A DNA stretch of 64,000 nt from Gammaproteobacteria bacterium (GTDB lineage Bacteria; Pseudomonadota; Gammaproteobacteria; Ga0077536), in NCBI GenBank assembly GCA_024235015.1, contig JACKNG010000006.1:186001-250000 (forward strand), given 5' to 3'. Below the pieces are notes generated by a model. The model searched no databases. It was not told where the DNA came from and saw nothing but the letters and a program-made list of their open reading frames with translations. The position numbers and the translations under genes are program-made. Positions 1 through 7,717 of the stretch are shown here, in pieces. Each line of letters begins with the position of its first letter. Within the stretch, counting starts at the first letter, position 1.

Positions 1-1
1 T

Positions 2-601
2 GTGTTCGCCCAGGCCCTCGGCGAGGTCGATGTCGCCACCGCCGGCGAAACCCTCGCAGCGCGTACCGGTGGCGCCGTCGAGCGCGATCAGGCGGCCGTC
101 CAGGGTCGGCGCGAAGATGCGGTGGCGGCAGCGTGCGCCGGGCGCGGCGGTGCGGTCGACCCAGCTCGACACCCCGCGACAGTTGGTCGCGATCTTGACC
201 CCGACGTCGACCTGCGGATCGAACATCCAGCGCTCGGCGCCGGTCTCGGGATCGAGGGCGAAAACACGGTTGAACGGCGTGCAGTAGTAGAGCGTGCCCT
301 CGACCACGATGGGCGTGGCCTGGAAGGAGCTGCGCGGCACCATGGCGCCGGCGTCGAAGGCGGGGTCGTCGATGCCCAGCCCCTCGCGGATGTCGCCCGA
401 GCGGTGCACCCAGGCGACATCGAGGGCGGCGACGTTGTCCGGTGTGATCTGGTCCAGCGGCGAGTAGTGCCCGCCGCCCGGCGTGCCGCCCCAGGCCGGC
501 CACGCGGCGGTCGGCCCCGGCGCAATGGCCACCACTTCGGGAGTCCGCTCGCAGGCCGCCAGCATCAACCCAGCGAGCATCGCGCTCGTCACCCGCAACA
601 T
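2..601 (-). CDS. PQQ-dependent dehydrogenase (glucose/quinate/shikimate-like), N-terminal part, cut by window edge
   Basis: This is the first 200 codons of a quinoprotein dehydrogenase that runs off the left edge. The protein starts with a lipoprotein signal: a short hydrophobic stretch and lipobox LMLAAC, with the acylated cysteine at residue 17. Next comes the family's entry motif, WPAWGGTPGGGHYSPLDQIT followed by PDNVAALDVAW, and then the first beta-propeller blades (TPIVVEGTLYYCTPFNRVFA, DPETGAERWMFDP). The family oxidises sugars or alcohols in the periplasm using PQQ and passes electrons to quinone or cytochrome. The start is the ATG at 601; a GTG at 610 is also possible. It is divergent from the thiolase-like gene. 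A SoxYZ-like carrier typical of quinoprotein systems lies at 27 kb. The substrate cannot be told from this fragment. Confidence 0.88.
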   Translation of the reverse strand, partial: MLRVTSAMLAGLMLAACERTPEVVAIAPGPTAAWPAWGGTPGGGHYSPLDQITPDNVAALDVAWVHRSGDIREGLGIDDPAFDAGAMVPRSSFQATPIVVEGTLYYCTPFNRVFALDPETGAERWMFDPQVDVGVKIATNCRGVSSWVDRTAAPGARCRHRIFAPTLDGRLIALDGATGTRCEGFAGGGDIDLAEGLGEH

Positions 602-761
602 CGTCGTCACCGCTCGCGCCTCCCGTGCCGTCGTCCGCGCGGCAGGATGCGGGCTCCGCGCGGGGCGCGCAAGCCCGTGCGGACTCGACCACGCGCCGCC
701 TGCGGGTTACCTTCGCGCCCGGCGCCGCAGATGGCGCCTCGGGTCACACGGGAAACACGCA

Positions 762-1925
762 ATGAGTATCAAGGGCAAGGCGTATATCGCCGGCATCTAC
801 GAACACCCCACGCGCAAGGCGGAAGGCATTCCGCTGGCGCAACTCCACGCCGAGGTCGCGCGCGGCGCGCTGGCCGACGCCGGCCTCACCCTGGCCGACG
901 TCGATGCCTATTTCTGCGCCGGCGACGCCCCGGGCCTCGGCGCGCTGTCGATGGCCGAGTACCTCGGCCTCGACCTGCGCCACGTCGACACCACCGAGAC
1001 CGGCGGCTCGTCCTACCTGGTACACGTCGGCCATGCCGCCCAGGCGATCGCCGCGGGCAAGTGCAAGGTCGCGCTGATCACCCTGGCCGGCAAACCGCGC
1101 ACCGGCGGCAGCCAGCCGGGCCGCCCGCCGATCGGCATCGTGCCGCCGGATACCGCCTTCGAGGCGCCGTACAAGCCGAGCGTGCTGAACATCTACGCCA
1201 TGTGCGCGCAGCGCCACATGCACGAGTTCGGCACCACATCCGAGCAGCTCGCCTGGGTCAAGGTTGCCGCCTCGCAGCACGCCCAGCACAATCCGCACGC
1301 CATGCTGCGCGACGTGGTCACGGTCGAGGACGTACTGAACTCGCCGCTGATGGCCGACCCCCTGCACCGCCTCGACTGCTGCGTGGTGTCCGACGGCGGC
1401 GGCGCGCTGGTGGTCGTCGCGCCCGAGATTGCCGACCAGCTCGCCCGCCCCAAGGTGCGCGTGCTCGGCGCCGGCGAAGCGCTCAAGCATTCGCGTGGCG
1501 GCGAGGTCGACATCAGCTACTCGGCCGGCCGCTGGTCAGCGGCGCGGGCGTTCGAGGAAGCGGCGGTGAAACCCGCCGACATCAAGTACGCCTCGCTCTA
1601 CGACAGCTTCACCATCACCGTGGTCATGCAGATCGAGGACGTCGGCTTCTGCGCCAAGGGCGAGGGTGGGCGCTTCGTCGCCGACGGCAACCTCATCAGC
1701 GGCGTCGGCAAGCTGCCGTTCAACACCGACGGCGGCGGGCTGTGCAACAACCACCCCGGCAACCGTGGCGGCATGACCAAGATCCTCGAAGCGGTGCGCC
1801 AGCTGCGCGGCGAGGCCCATCCCGCGGTGCAGGTGCCGAACTGCGACCTCGCGCTCGCCCACGGCACCGGCGGCTTCCTCGGCCTGCGGCACGGCAGCGC
1901 CACCCTGATCCTGGAGAGGGTTTGA
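762..1925 (+). CDS. Thiolase-like protein lacking both catalytic cysteines (lipid-transfer protein/aldolase type)
   Basis: This 387-residue protein has the thiolase fold, but the usual nucleophilic cysteine region near residue 80 reads ETGGSSYL, with no cysteine. The C-terminal cysteine motif (normally CxGGG) reads AHGTGGFLG. The histidine motif is kept (NNHPGNRGG). A normal Claisen thiolase reaction is therefore unlikely. Thiolase-like proteins of this type, paired with a DUF35 partner, are known as retro-aldolases or lipid-transfer (SCP-x-like) proteins in steroid and side-chain degradation. The DUF35 gene follows after 2 bp, which supports a two-subunit complex. The start is the ATG at 762, which matches the family N-terminus (KGKAYIAG). 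The substrate is unknown. Confidence 0.85.
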   Translation: MSIKGKAYIAGIYEHPTRKAEGIPLAQLHAEVARGALADAGLTLADVDAYFCAGDAPGLGALSMAEYLGLDLRHVDTTETGGSSYLVHVGHAAQAIAAGKCKVALITLAGKPRTGGSQPGRPPIGIVPPDTAFEAPYKPSVLNIYAMCAQRHMHEFGTTSEQLAWVKVAASQHAQHNPHAMLRDVVTVEDVLNSPLMADPLHRLDCCVVSDGGGALVVVAPEIADQLARPKVRVLGAGEALKHSRGGEVDISYSAGRWSAARAFEEAAVKPADIKYASLYDSFTITVVMQIEDVGFCAKGEGGRFVADGNLISGVGKLPFNTDGGGLCNNHPGNRGGMTKILEAVRQLRGEAHPAVQVPNCDLALAHGTGGFLGLRHGSATLILERV

Positions 1926-1927
1926 CC

Positions 1928-2311
1928 ATGGCCGAACCGAACACCCCCCCCGCCGACGACGTCGCGCTCGCGCCCTACCACGCCGCGCTGGCCGAACGCC
2001 GCCTGCTCATCAAGCGCTGTGCCGAATGCGGCAAGCCGCATTTCTACCCGCGCCCCTACTGCCCGTTCTGCCTCGGTGACAAGACCGAGTGGGAACAGGC
2101 AAGCGGCGCCGGCACGGTCTACTCCTGGAGCGTCGAGCGCCGCGCCAAGCCGCCTTACGTGATCGCCTTCGTGACCCTGGCCGAGGGCCCGACCCTGCTC
2201 ACCAACCTGGTCGGTGTCGAGCCCGACGCGGTCGCCATCGGCCAGGCGGTGACGCTGGATTTCGAGGAGCGGGACGGCGTTCCGACACCGGTGTTTCGGC
2301 CCGCGGGCTGA
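1928..2311 (+). CDS. DUF35 / Zn-ribbon OB-fold acyl-CoA-associated protein
   Basis: The 127-residue protein has an N-terminal rubredoxin-like zinc ribbon (CAECGK and, about 15 residues later, CPFC) followed by an OB-fold (GTVYSWSVERR, YVIAFVTLAEGPTLLTNLVG). DUF35 proteins bind acyl-CoA and act as obligate partners of thiolase-like enzymes. The gene begins 2 bp after the stop of the thiolase-like gene, so the two are almost certainly co-translated and form one complex. No other gene follows on this strand; recQ converges from the other side about 180 bp away. Confidence 0.88.
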   Translation: MAEPNTPPADDVALAPYHAALAERRLLIKRCAECGKPHFYPRPYCPFCLGDKTEWEQASGAGTVYSWSVERRAKPPYVIAFVTLAEGPTLLTNLVGVEPDAVAIGQAVTLDFEERDGVPTPVFRPAG

Positions 2312-2492
2312 GGCAAAGCGACGGCGGAGGCCATCTGCTTCGTTGCGGGCGCGGCTGCGCTGCTGATTGACTGCAGTCGACTGCGCTGCCGGCCGTCCTC
2401 GCAACGCGTTGCATCACTCTCCCCGGCTGCACTGTCTGCGCCGGCCGCCCGCTTCGTCGTGCGCTCACAGCCCGTGAGCGCAAGCCATCGCC

Positions 2493-4310
2493 TCACTCGT
2501 CCAGCGCTTCGAGAAAAGCCTGGCCGTAGCGTTCGAGCTTGGCCTGGCCGACGCCCGCCACGTCGAGCATGTCGACCAGCGTCGCCGGGCGCCGCACGGC
2601 CATGTCACGCAGCGTGCGGTCGTGGAAGATCACGTACGGCGGCACGCCCTGCGCTTCGGCGAGGCGCTTACGCACGCCACGCAGGCGTTCGAACAGCGCG
2701 CTCTCGGCCGGGCCGAGATCGGCCGCGGCGGCGGCCGTGCTGCCGCCGCGGCGGCGTGAGCCACCGCGTGGCTCGATGCTGTCCTCGCGCAGTTCCAGGG
2801 TGAGTTCACCGCGCAGCAGCGGCCGCGCCGACGCCCCGAGCTTGAGCGCGCCGTAGCCCTCGACGTCGGCGTACACCGCGCCCTGCACCATCAGCTGGCG
2901 CAATACCGAGCGCCAGTGCTGCACGCTCTGTTCGGCGCCGATACCGAAAGTCGAGAGGTGCTCGTGGCGATAACCGCGCACCTTCTCGTTGTCCGCCCCG
3001 CGCAGCACGTCGATGACGTGCGCGGCGCCGAAGCGCTGGCCGGTACGGTAGATGCAGGACAGCAGTTTCTGCGCTGCCTCGGTGGCGTCGAAGGTGCGCG
3101 GCGGCGCGAGGCAGTTGTCGCAGTTGCCGCAGGGCTGCGCGAGGCGCTCGCCGAAGTACTCGAGCAGGGGCCGGCGGCGGCAGCCGATCGACTCGCACCA
3201 GCCGAGCAGGGCGTCGAGCTTGAGGCGCTCGATGCGCTTGTGCTCTTCGTCGGCCTGCGACTGGTCGACCATCTGGCGCAGCCGCACCACGTCCTGCAGG
3301 CCGTAGACCATCCAGGCCTCGGCCGGCTCGCCGTCGCGCCCGGCGCGGCCGGTCTCCTGGTAATAGGCCTCGACGCTCTTGGGCAGGTCGAGGTGGGCGA
3401 CGAAGCGCACGTCGGGCTTGTCGATACCCATGCCGAAGGCGATCGTCGCCACCATCACCACGCCGTCCTCGCGCAGGAAGCGTTCCTGGTTGGCGCGGCG
3501 CACGGCGTCGTCGAGGCCGGCGTGGTAAGGCAGCGCGTCGAAGCCCTGGCCGACCAGCCAGGTGGCGATGGCCTCGACCTTCTTGCGCGCCATGCAGTAG
3601 ACGATGCCGGCCTGGCCGGCGCGGTCGGCGAGGAAGGCGCGCAACTGGGCACGCTCGTCGACCCGCGGACGCACGCCGTAGCGGATGTTGGGGCGGTCGA
3701 AACCGCCGACGAACCAGGCCGGGTCGGTGAGCGCGAGACGCTCGGCGATGTCTTCACGGGTACGCTCGTCGGCGGTCGCCGTGAGCGCCATGCGCGGCAC
3801 CCCGGGCAGGGCCTCGCCGAGCTGGTCGAGGGCGAGGTAGTCCTGGCGGAAATCGTGGCCCCATTGCGAGACGCAGTGCGCCTCGTCGATGGCGATCAGC
3901 ACCACGTTCGCTGCCTTGAGCAGGTCCAGCGTCTGCGGCTTCAGTACCCGTTCGGGCGCGCAGTACAGCACGCGCAGCTCGCCGGCGCGCAGGCGCCGGA
4001 CCACCGCGGCCTGCTCGGCCGCGCTCTGCGAGGAGTTGAGGCAACCGGCTGCGACGTCGTTCTGTGCCAGCGCCTGGACCTGGTCGTGCATCAGCGCGAT
4101 GAGGGGCGAGACGACCAGTGCGCAGCCCTCGAGCACCTGCGGCGGCAACTGGTAGCACAGCGACTTGCCGCCGCCGGTCGGCATCAACACCACGCTGTCG
4201 CGGCCGGCCAGGGCGGCGCCGATGGCGCCGGCCTGCTCGCCGCGGAAATCGGCGTAACCGTAGACCTCGCGGAGGATGTCCCGCGCGCGTGCCAGTGCCG
4301 CCGCGCTCAC
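2493..4310 (-). CDS. recQ: ATP-dependent DNA helicase RecQ
   Basis: This full-length 605-residue RecQ unwinds DNA 3'-5' in recombination and fork repair. Walker A PTGGGKSLCYQ has its lysine at residue 49; the Walker B DEAH box and aromatic-rich loop read AIDEAHCVSQWGHDFR. Helicase motif VI is QETGRAGRDG. The zinc-binding region is present (CESIGCRRR, CGNCDNC), then the winged helix and a C-terminal HRDC domain from about residue 525. The start is GTG at 4310, overlapping the stop of the upstream methyltransferase gene as GTGA, so translation is coupled. Confidence 0.97.
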   Translation of the reverse strand: MSAAALARARDILREVYGYADFRGEQAGAIGAALAGRDSVVLMPTGGGKSLCYQLPPQVLEGCALVVSPLIALMHDQVQALAQNDVAAGCLNSSQSAAEQAAVVRRLRAGELRVLYCAPERVLKPQTLDLLKAANVVLIAIDEAHCVSQWGHDFRQDYLALDQLGEALPGVPRMALTATADERTREDIAERLALTDPAWFVGGFDRPNIRYGVRPRVDERAQLRAFLADRAGQAGIVYCMARKKVEAIATWLVGQGFDALPYHAGLDDAVRRANQERFLREDGVVMVATIAFGMGIDKPDVRFVAHLDLPKSVEAYYQETGRAGRDGEPAEAWMVYGLQDVVRLRQMVDQSQADEEHKRIERLKLDALLGWCESIGCRRRPLLEYFGERLAQPCGNCDNCLAPPRTFDATEAAQKLLSCIYRTGQRFGAAHVIDVLRGADNEKVRGYRHEHLSTFGIGAEQSVQHWRSVLRQLMVQGAVYADVEGYGALKLGASARPLLRGELTLELREDSIEPRGGSRRRGGSTAAAAADLGPAESALFERLRGVRKRLAEAQGVPPYVIFHDRTLRDMAVRRPATLVDMLDVAGVGQAKLERYGQAFLEALDE

Positions 4311-4918
4311 GGCGCCGGGCGTACGGCGTGGATGGTCTTGACCACGTCGAGGTAGACGTACTCCACCGCGCGCACTTCGAAGCCGGCGGCGCGCACGTTG
4401 GCCACCGTCGGGCGATCGAGGTCGGGGCCAATGAGGCGGGTCATCGGCGTCATCAGGTGCAGCATGAGGTTGAAGGGAAAGAAGCGGCTGCCGGTGTGCT
4501 CGAACATGTACAGGTCACCGCCCGGTTTCAGCACGCGGTAGAGCTGGCGCAGGCCGCCGACCGGGTCGGGCACGGAGCAGAACGTGCACGAGGTATAGAC
4601 CTGGTCGAAGCTGGCGTCGTCCATGTCGAGCTCGTGCACGTCCATCACCCGCGCCTCGATGTCGCCGTCGTAGGCAGCAACGCGCGGCGCCGCCTTGGCC
4701 AGCATCTCGGGGCTGATGTCGATGGCGGTGATGGTCTGGCCCGGCGGGAAACACGCGATGTCGAGCCCGGTGCCGAGCGCGAGGAACAGGATGCGCCCCT
4801 GCATGTGCGCAAACAGCCGCCGCTTGGCCGGCCCCCAGCGCCGCTCGGGGCCACGCCCGGTCATGAAGTCGAAGATGCGCGCGGTGCGATCCCACTTGCC
4901 CTGGGTGGCGGTGTCCAT
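4307..4918 (-). CDS. Class I SAM-dependent methyltransferase (UbiE/phospholipid N-methyltransferase-like)
   Basis: This 203-residue methyltransferase has the SAM-binding motif I ILFLALGTGLDIACFP, the acidic post-I residue in ITAIDISPEML, and a motif III region LKPGGDLYMFEHTGS. The C-terminus resembles small-molecule and phosphatidylethanolamine-type methyltransferases. The start chosen is the ATG at 4918, which gives MDTATQGKWDRTARIFDFM, the usual N-terminus; further upstream the frame is only G+C-rich read-through. It lies 2 bp after the membrane-protein gene and overlaps recQ by GTGA, so the three form an operon. The substrate is not known. Confidence 0.85.
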   Translation of the reverse strand: MDTATQGKWDRTARIFDFMTGRGPERRWGPAKRRLFAHMQGRILFLALGTGLDIACFPPGQTITAIDISPEMLAKAAPRVAAYDGDIEARVMDVHELDMDDASFDQVYTSCTFCSVPDPVGGLRQLYRVLKPGGDLYMFEHTGSRFFPFNLMLHLMTPMTRLIGPDLDRPTVANVRAAGFEVRAVEYVYLDVVKTIHAVRPAP

Positions 4919-4920
4919 GC

Positions 4921-5301
4921 TCAGTCGAGCGCCTCGTGCGGGGTGCGCAGCAGGCGATCGACGTAGCTGCAGAAGGCCAACGCGGCAAGCCCGATGGCCG
5001 CGCCCTCGCACGCGGCGGTGAGCCCGGCCAGCGGCGCCATCGCCGCCTGCATGCCGACCACCATGCCGGCCAGCATGCCGCCGAGCATGGTCGGCAGCAT
5101 CACCTCCATCGCACCGAACCAGCGCATCAGGGGGAAGGCCAGCGTACTGGCCAGCGCCATGCCGAGGACCATGGCGAGCACCATGGCCGCGAACATGTTC
5201 CAGCCGGCCGGCACGGCCAGCGCAGCGGCCACGCCGGCGGCGGCACCGACGGCGGCGTTGGCGAGGAGGTCACCGAGCAGGAAGTAGAGACGATCGGGCA
5301 T
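4921..5301 (-). CDS. Small polytopic inner-membrane protein
   Basis: The 126-residue protein is mostly hydrophobic. It starts MPDRLYFLLGD and has about four likely membrane segments, rich in Gly/Ala/Met (AAVGAAAGVAAALAVPAG, MFAAMVLAMVLGMALAS, MLGGMLAGMVVGM, EGAAIGLAALAFCSYV). I do not recognise the family. It is the first gene of a probable operon with the methyltransferase (2 bp gap) and recQ, so it might act with the methyltransferase on a membrane lipid; that is inference only. The start is the ATG at 5301, and the gene is divergent from the SDR gene. Confidence 0.7.
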   Translation of the reverse strand: MPDRLYFLLGDLLANAAVGAAAGVAAALAVPAGWNMFAAMVLAMVLGMALASTLAFPLMRWFGAMEVMLPTMLGGMLAGMVVGMQAAMAPLAGLTAACEGAAIGLAALAFCSYVDRLLRTPHEALD

Positions 5302-5390
5302 GACGGGCACGCGCGGCTGCGGACGGCTATTGGACCGTAGCGCCGGCGGCGCTGACAAGCGCGCGGCGGCCGCATCCGTGTCCGCCGGCG

Positions 5391-5421
5391 TTGTCGCTCG
5401 CTCGGGGAGCTGGGCTACACT
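5391..5421 (+). promoter_or_regulatory. Possible sigma-70 promoter for the SDR gene
   Basis: A TTGTCG hexamer (5391-5396) and a TACACT hexamer (5416-5421) are separated by 19 bp, slightly longer than ideal. They lie about 100 bp before the SDR start, in the divergent gap between it and the membrane-protein gene. Similar TACACT/TACAAT boxes occur before other genes here. Confidence 0.35.
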
Positions 5422-5524
5422 GCCCTCGCGCCGCCCCGCCGGGCCACGTGAGCGGTCCCGGCAGCGGCGCGGACGCGGGGCCGATCGGCCGCCGTCACGC
5501 CCGTATTCACGCTCGGAGAATTCC

Positions 5525-6280
5525 ATGCCTCGTCTCTCGGACAAGATCATCGTCGTCACCGGTGCCACCGGTGGCATCGGCCTCGCCAGCGCCCGCCTGT
5601 TCGCGCGCGAGGGCGCCAAGCTCGTGCTGGTCGACCTCGACCAGGCTCGCCTCGACGAAGTCGTCGCCGAGATCGGCGGCGACACCGTCGGCGTCGCCGC
5701 GGACGTCTCGACCACGGCCGATTTCGTCGACCTCGCCGCCCAGCGCTTCGGCCGCGTCGACGGCGTGTTCCTCAACGCCGGCATCGAGGGCGCGGTGACG
5801 CCGCTCGAGGACTACCCGCTCGACATGTACGACAAGGTCATGGCGGTCAACGTGCGTGGGGTCTTCCTCGGCCTGCAGGCCGCGGTGCGCCACATGAAGC
5901 GCGCCGGCCAGGGCAGCATCGTCATCACCTCCTCGCTGGCCGGCCTGCGCGGCTCGCGCAAGCTGTCGGCCTACGTCGCCTCCAAGCATGCCGTGGTCGG
6001 CCTGATGAAGGCCGCGGCGCTGGAATGCGCCTCCAGCGGCATCCGCATCAACACCATCAACCCCGCCCCCATCGCGACCCGCATGATCGAGGCGCTGGAG
6101 CAGGGCTACGCGCCCGGCGCGGCCGCGGTGGTGGCGGAGAAGATGGCCAAGGCGGTGCCGCTCAAGCGCTACGGGCGGCCGGACGAGGTCGCCAACCTGG
6201 CGCTGTTCCTGCTCTCCGACGATGCCAGCTACATCACCGGCAACACCTACCCAGTCGACGGCGGCATGTCGGCGGGCTGA
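5525..6280 (+). CDS. Short-chain dehydrogenase/reductase (SDR)
   Basis: This classical 251-residue SDR has the NAD(P)-binding TGATGGIG at residues 12-19, an acidic residue after beta-2 (LVLVDLDQ) that favours NAD over NADP, the NAG motif, and the catalytic Ser-Tyr-Lys triad (VITSSLAG, then YVASK near residue 150). The C-terminus YITGNTYPVDGGMSAG is typical. It oxidises or reduces a hydroxyl/ketone substrate that cannot be named from sequence. The start is the ATG at 5525. The HIT gene follows after 4 bp, so they are probably co-transcribed. Confidence 0.93.
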   Translation: MPRLSDKIIVVTGATGGIGLASARLFAREGAKLVLVDLDQARLDEVVAEIGGDTVGVAADVSTTADFVDLAAQRFGRVDGVFLNAGIEGAVTPLEDYPLDMYDKVMAVNVRGVFLGLQAAVRHMKRAGQGSIVITSSLAGLRGSRKLSAYVASKHAVVGLMKAAALECASSGIRINTINPAPIATRMIEALEQGYAPGAAAVVAEKMAKAVPLKRYGRPDEVANLALFLLSDDASYITGNTYPVDGGMSAG

Positions 6281-6284
6281 GCGC

Positions 6285-6713
6285 ATGGCCGGCGACTTCG
6301 TCCTCGACCCCACCCTGCTCGAGCACGGCAGCGTGCTCGGGCGCACCGCGCACTGCCACGTGCTGCTCGCCCACGATGCGGCGATCGCCTGGTTCATGCT
6401 CGTACCGGAGACGCCGGAGGTCGAACTGTGCGACCTGCCGCCCGCGCTCCACGCCGCGCTCTTCACCGACGCCCACCGCCTCGCCCGCGCCGTGCGCGAG
6501 CGCTTCGAAGCCGACAAGCTCAACGTCGCCGCCATCGGTAACGTGGTGCGCCAGCTGCACCTGCACGTCATCGGCCGCCAGCGCGACGACGCCTACTGGC
6601 CCGGCGTGCCGTGGGGGCGCGCGCCCACGCAGACGCGCAGCCCGGCCGACATCGCCGCGCTGCGCACCTGGGTCGGCGCGGTCTTCGGCGCCGACTTCAT
6701 CCCCGCCGGGTAA
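6285..6713 (+). CDS. HIT-domain protein (Ap4A hydrolase-like)
   Basis: The 142-residue protein ends its domain with the histidine-triad-type motif QLHLHVIGR around residue 87. The first histidine of the canonical HxHxHxx is replaced by Gln, as in a common proteobacterial subgroup; the last two histidines, which include the nucleophile, are kept. Such proteins hydrolyse nucleotidyl phosphoester or phosphoramidate bonds, often dinucleoside polyphosphates. It starts 4 bp after the SDR gene and is followed 6 bp later by a small Cys-rich protein. Confidence 0.88.
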   Translation: MAGDFVLDPTLLEHGSVLGRTAHCHVLLAHDAAIAWFMLVPETPEVELCDLPPALHAALFTDAHRLARAVRERFEADKLNVAAIGNVVRQLHLHVIGRQRDDAYWPGVPWGRAPTQTRSPADIAALRTWVGAVFGADFIPAG

Positions 6714-6719
6714 ATCGGC

Positions 6720-6905
6720 ATGGGCGACGTCGTTCCCTTCCGCAAGGCGCCGCGCAAGAAGAAGGGCAGCGGCAAGACGCTGTGCAAGAGCGGCTTCCAC
6801 AAGTGGGAGGTCGACGGCCGCAAGCAGTTCGACGTCAGGCAGGGCAAGCTCGTCACCATCCGCCGCTGCATCCGCTGCGGGGAGACCAAGGTCACGCTGG
6901 ACTGA
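6720..6905 (+). CDS. Small Cys/His-containing conserved protein (61 aa)
   Basis: This is a 61-residue basic protein: a Lys-rich N-terminus (FRKAPRKKKGSGK) followed by possible metal ligands LCKSGFHKW and RRCIRCGETK, that is C-x4-H then C-x2-C, with a conserved-looking FDVRQGKLVTI between. The pattern suggests a small zinc-ribbon protein that might bind nucleic acid. I recall similar short proteins in other gammaproteobacteria, but not a function. It lies 6 bp after the HIT gene in the same probable operon. Codon use matches its neighbours. Confidence 0.7.
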   Translation: MGDVVPFRKAPRKKKGSGKTLCKSGFHKWEVDGRKQFDVRQGKLVTIRRCIRCGETKVTLD

Positions 6906-6928
6906 GGGTCGACGGAGACAGCGCCGGC

Positions 6929-6995
6929 GGGGACCGTTTACGTTCCACCGGCGCCGCGCCGCGGCGACACCTGCTGGCAGAAGTAAACGGTCCCC
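6929..6995. repeat. Diverged REP-like inverted repeat
   Basis: The left arm GGGGACCGTTTACGTT (6929-6944) pairs with the right arm AAGTAAACGGTCCCC (6981-6995), giving a 13-bp core match around a G+C-rich loop of about 36 bp. Its sequence is close to the repeats at 17970, 41445 and 63795. It lies in the gap between the small Cys-rich protein and the sulfotransferase gene. Confidence 0.8.
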
Positions 6996-7078
6996 ATGCG
7001 CACTACCGCGCGCCTGCCGCGCCTTGCGCACGACGCTGCTATCATGCGCCCCCGCATCACCCGGATGGAGCGCGCAAC

Positions 7079-7702
7079 GTGACCCTACGCGTCATCGGCG
7101 CCGGGGTCGGCCGTACCGGCACGACCTCGCTCAAGGCCGCCCTCGAGACCCTGCTCGGCGGGCGCTGCTACCACATGTTCGAGATCCGCGACCGGCCCGA
7201 CGACGTGCCCGTCTGGCACCGCGCCCTGCAGGGCGAGATGCCCGACTGGGCGAGCTTCCTCGGCGAATTCAGTGCCGCGGTCGACTGGCCGGCGTCGGCC
7301 TTCTGGCCGGAACTCGCCGCGGCCTTCCCCGCGGCCGTCGTCGTGCTCTCCTCGCGCGATGCCGAGGCCTGGTGGCGGAGCGCGTCGAAGACCATCATCC
7401 CGGCCTCGTTCAACGCCCCGGCCGGGCCCTGGCGCGAGATGGTCTTCGAGATGTTCGCGCGCCGCTTCACCCCGGCCATCGACGACCACGACGCCGCCAT
7501 CGCCGCCTTCGAGGCGCACAACGCGCGCGTCCGCGCCAGCGAGCTCGGCCCGCGGCTGATCGAATGGAACGCGGCCGATGGCTGGGCCCCGCTGTGCGCG
7601 GCGCTCGGCCTGGCCGTACCGGACACACCCTTTCCGCACGACAACACGACCGCCGAGTTCCTCGAGCGCGTGCCGCGGGCCGCGGCCGCGCCGGACGCCT
7701 GA
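7079..7702 (+). CDS. Sulfotransferase-family protein
   Basis: The 207-residue protein begins with a P-loop-like PAPS-binding motif, GAGVGRTGTTSLK, and contains the 3'-phosphate-binding-like region VVVLSSRDAEAWWRS, as in the Sulfotransfer_4 family. The family transfers sulfuryl groups from PAPS; the acceptor is unknown. The start is GTG at 7079, after a purine-rich GGATGGAG stretch; a nearby ATG is out of frame. A TATCAT box lies about 40 bp upstream. It is followed 15 bp later by rapA but does not obviously share its job. Confidence 0.85.
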   Translation: MTLRVIGAGVGRTGTTSLKAALETLLGGRCYHMFEIRDRPDDVPVWHRALQGEMPDWASFLGEFSAAVDWPASAFWPELAAAFPAAVVVLSSRDAEAWWRSASKTIIPASFNAPAGPWREMVFEMFARRFTPAIDDHDAAIAAFEAHNARVRASELGPRLIEWNAADGWAPLCAALGLAVPDTPFPHDNTTAEFLERVPRAAAAPDA

Positions 7703-7717
7703 GCCCCGTCCCGACAC

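Noticed and set aside
2..1927. First part of a 769-codon plus-strand frame
   Set aside because: Only its last 127 codons (DUF35 gene) are coding. The rest is antisense to the PQQ dehydrogenase or out of frame with the thiolase-like gene.
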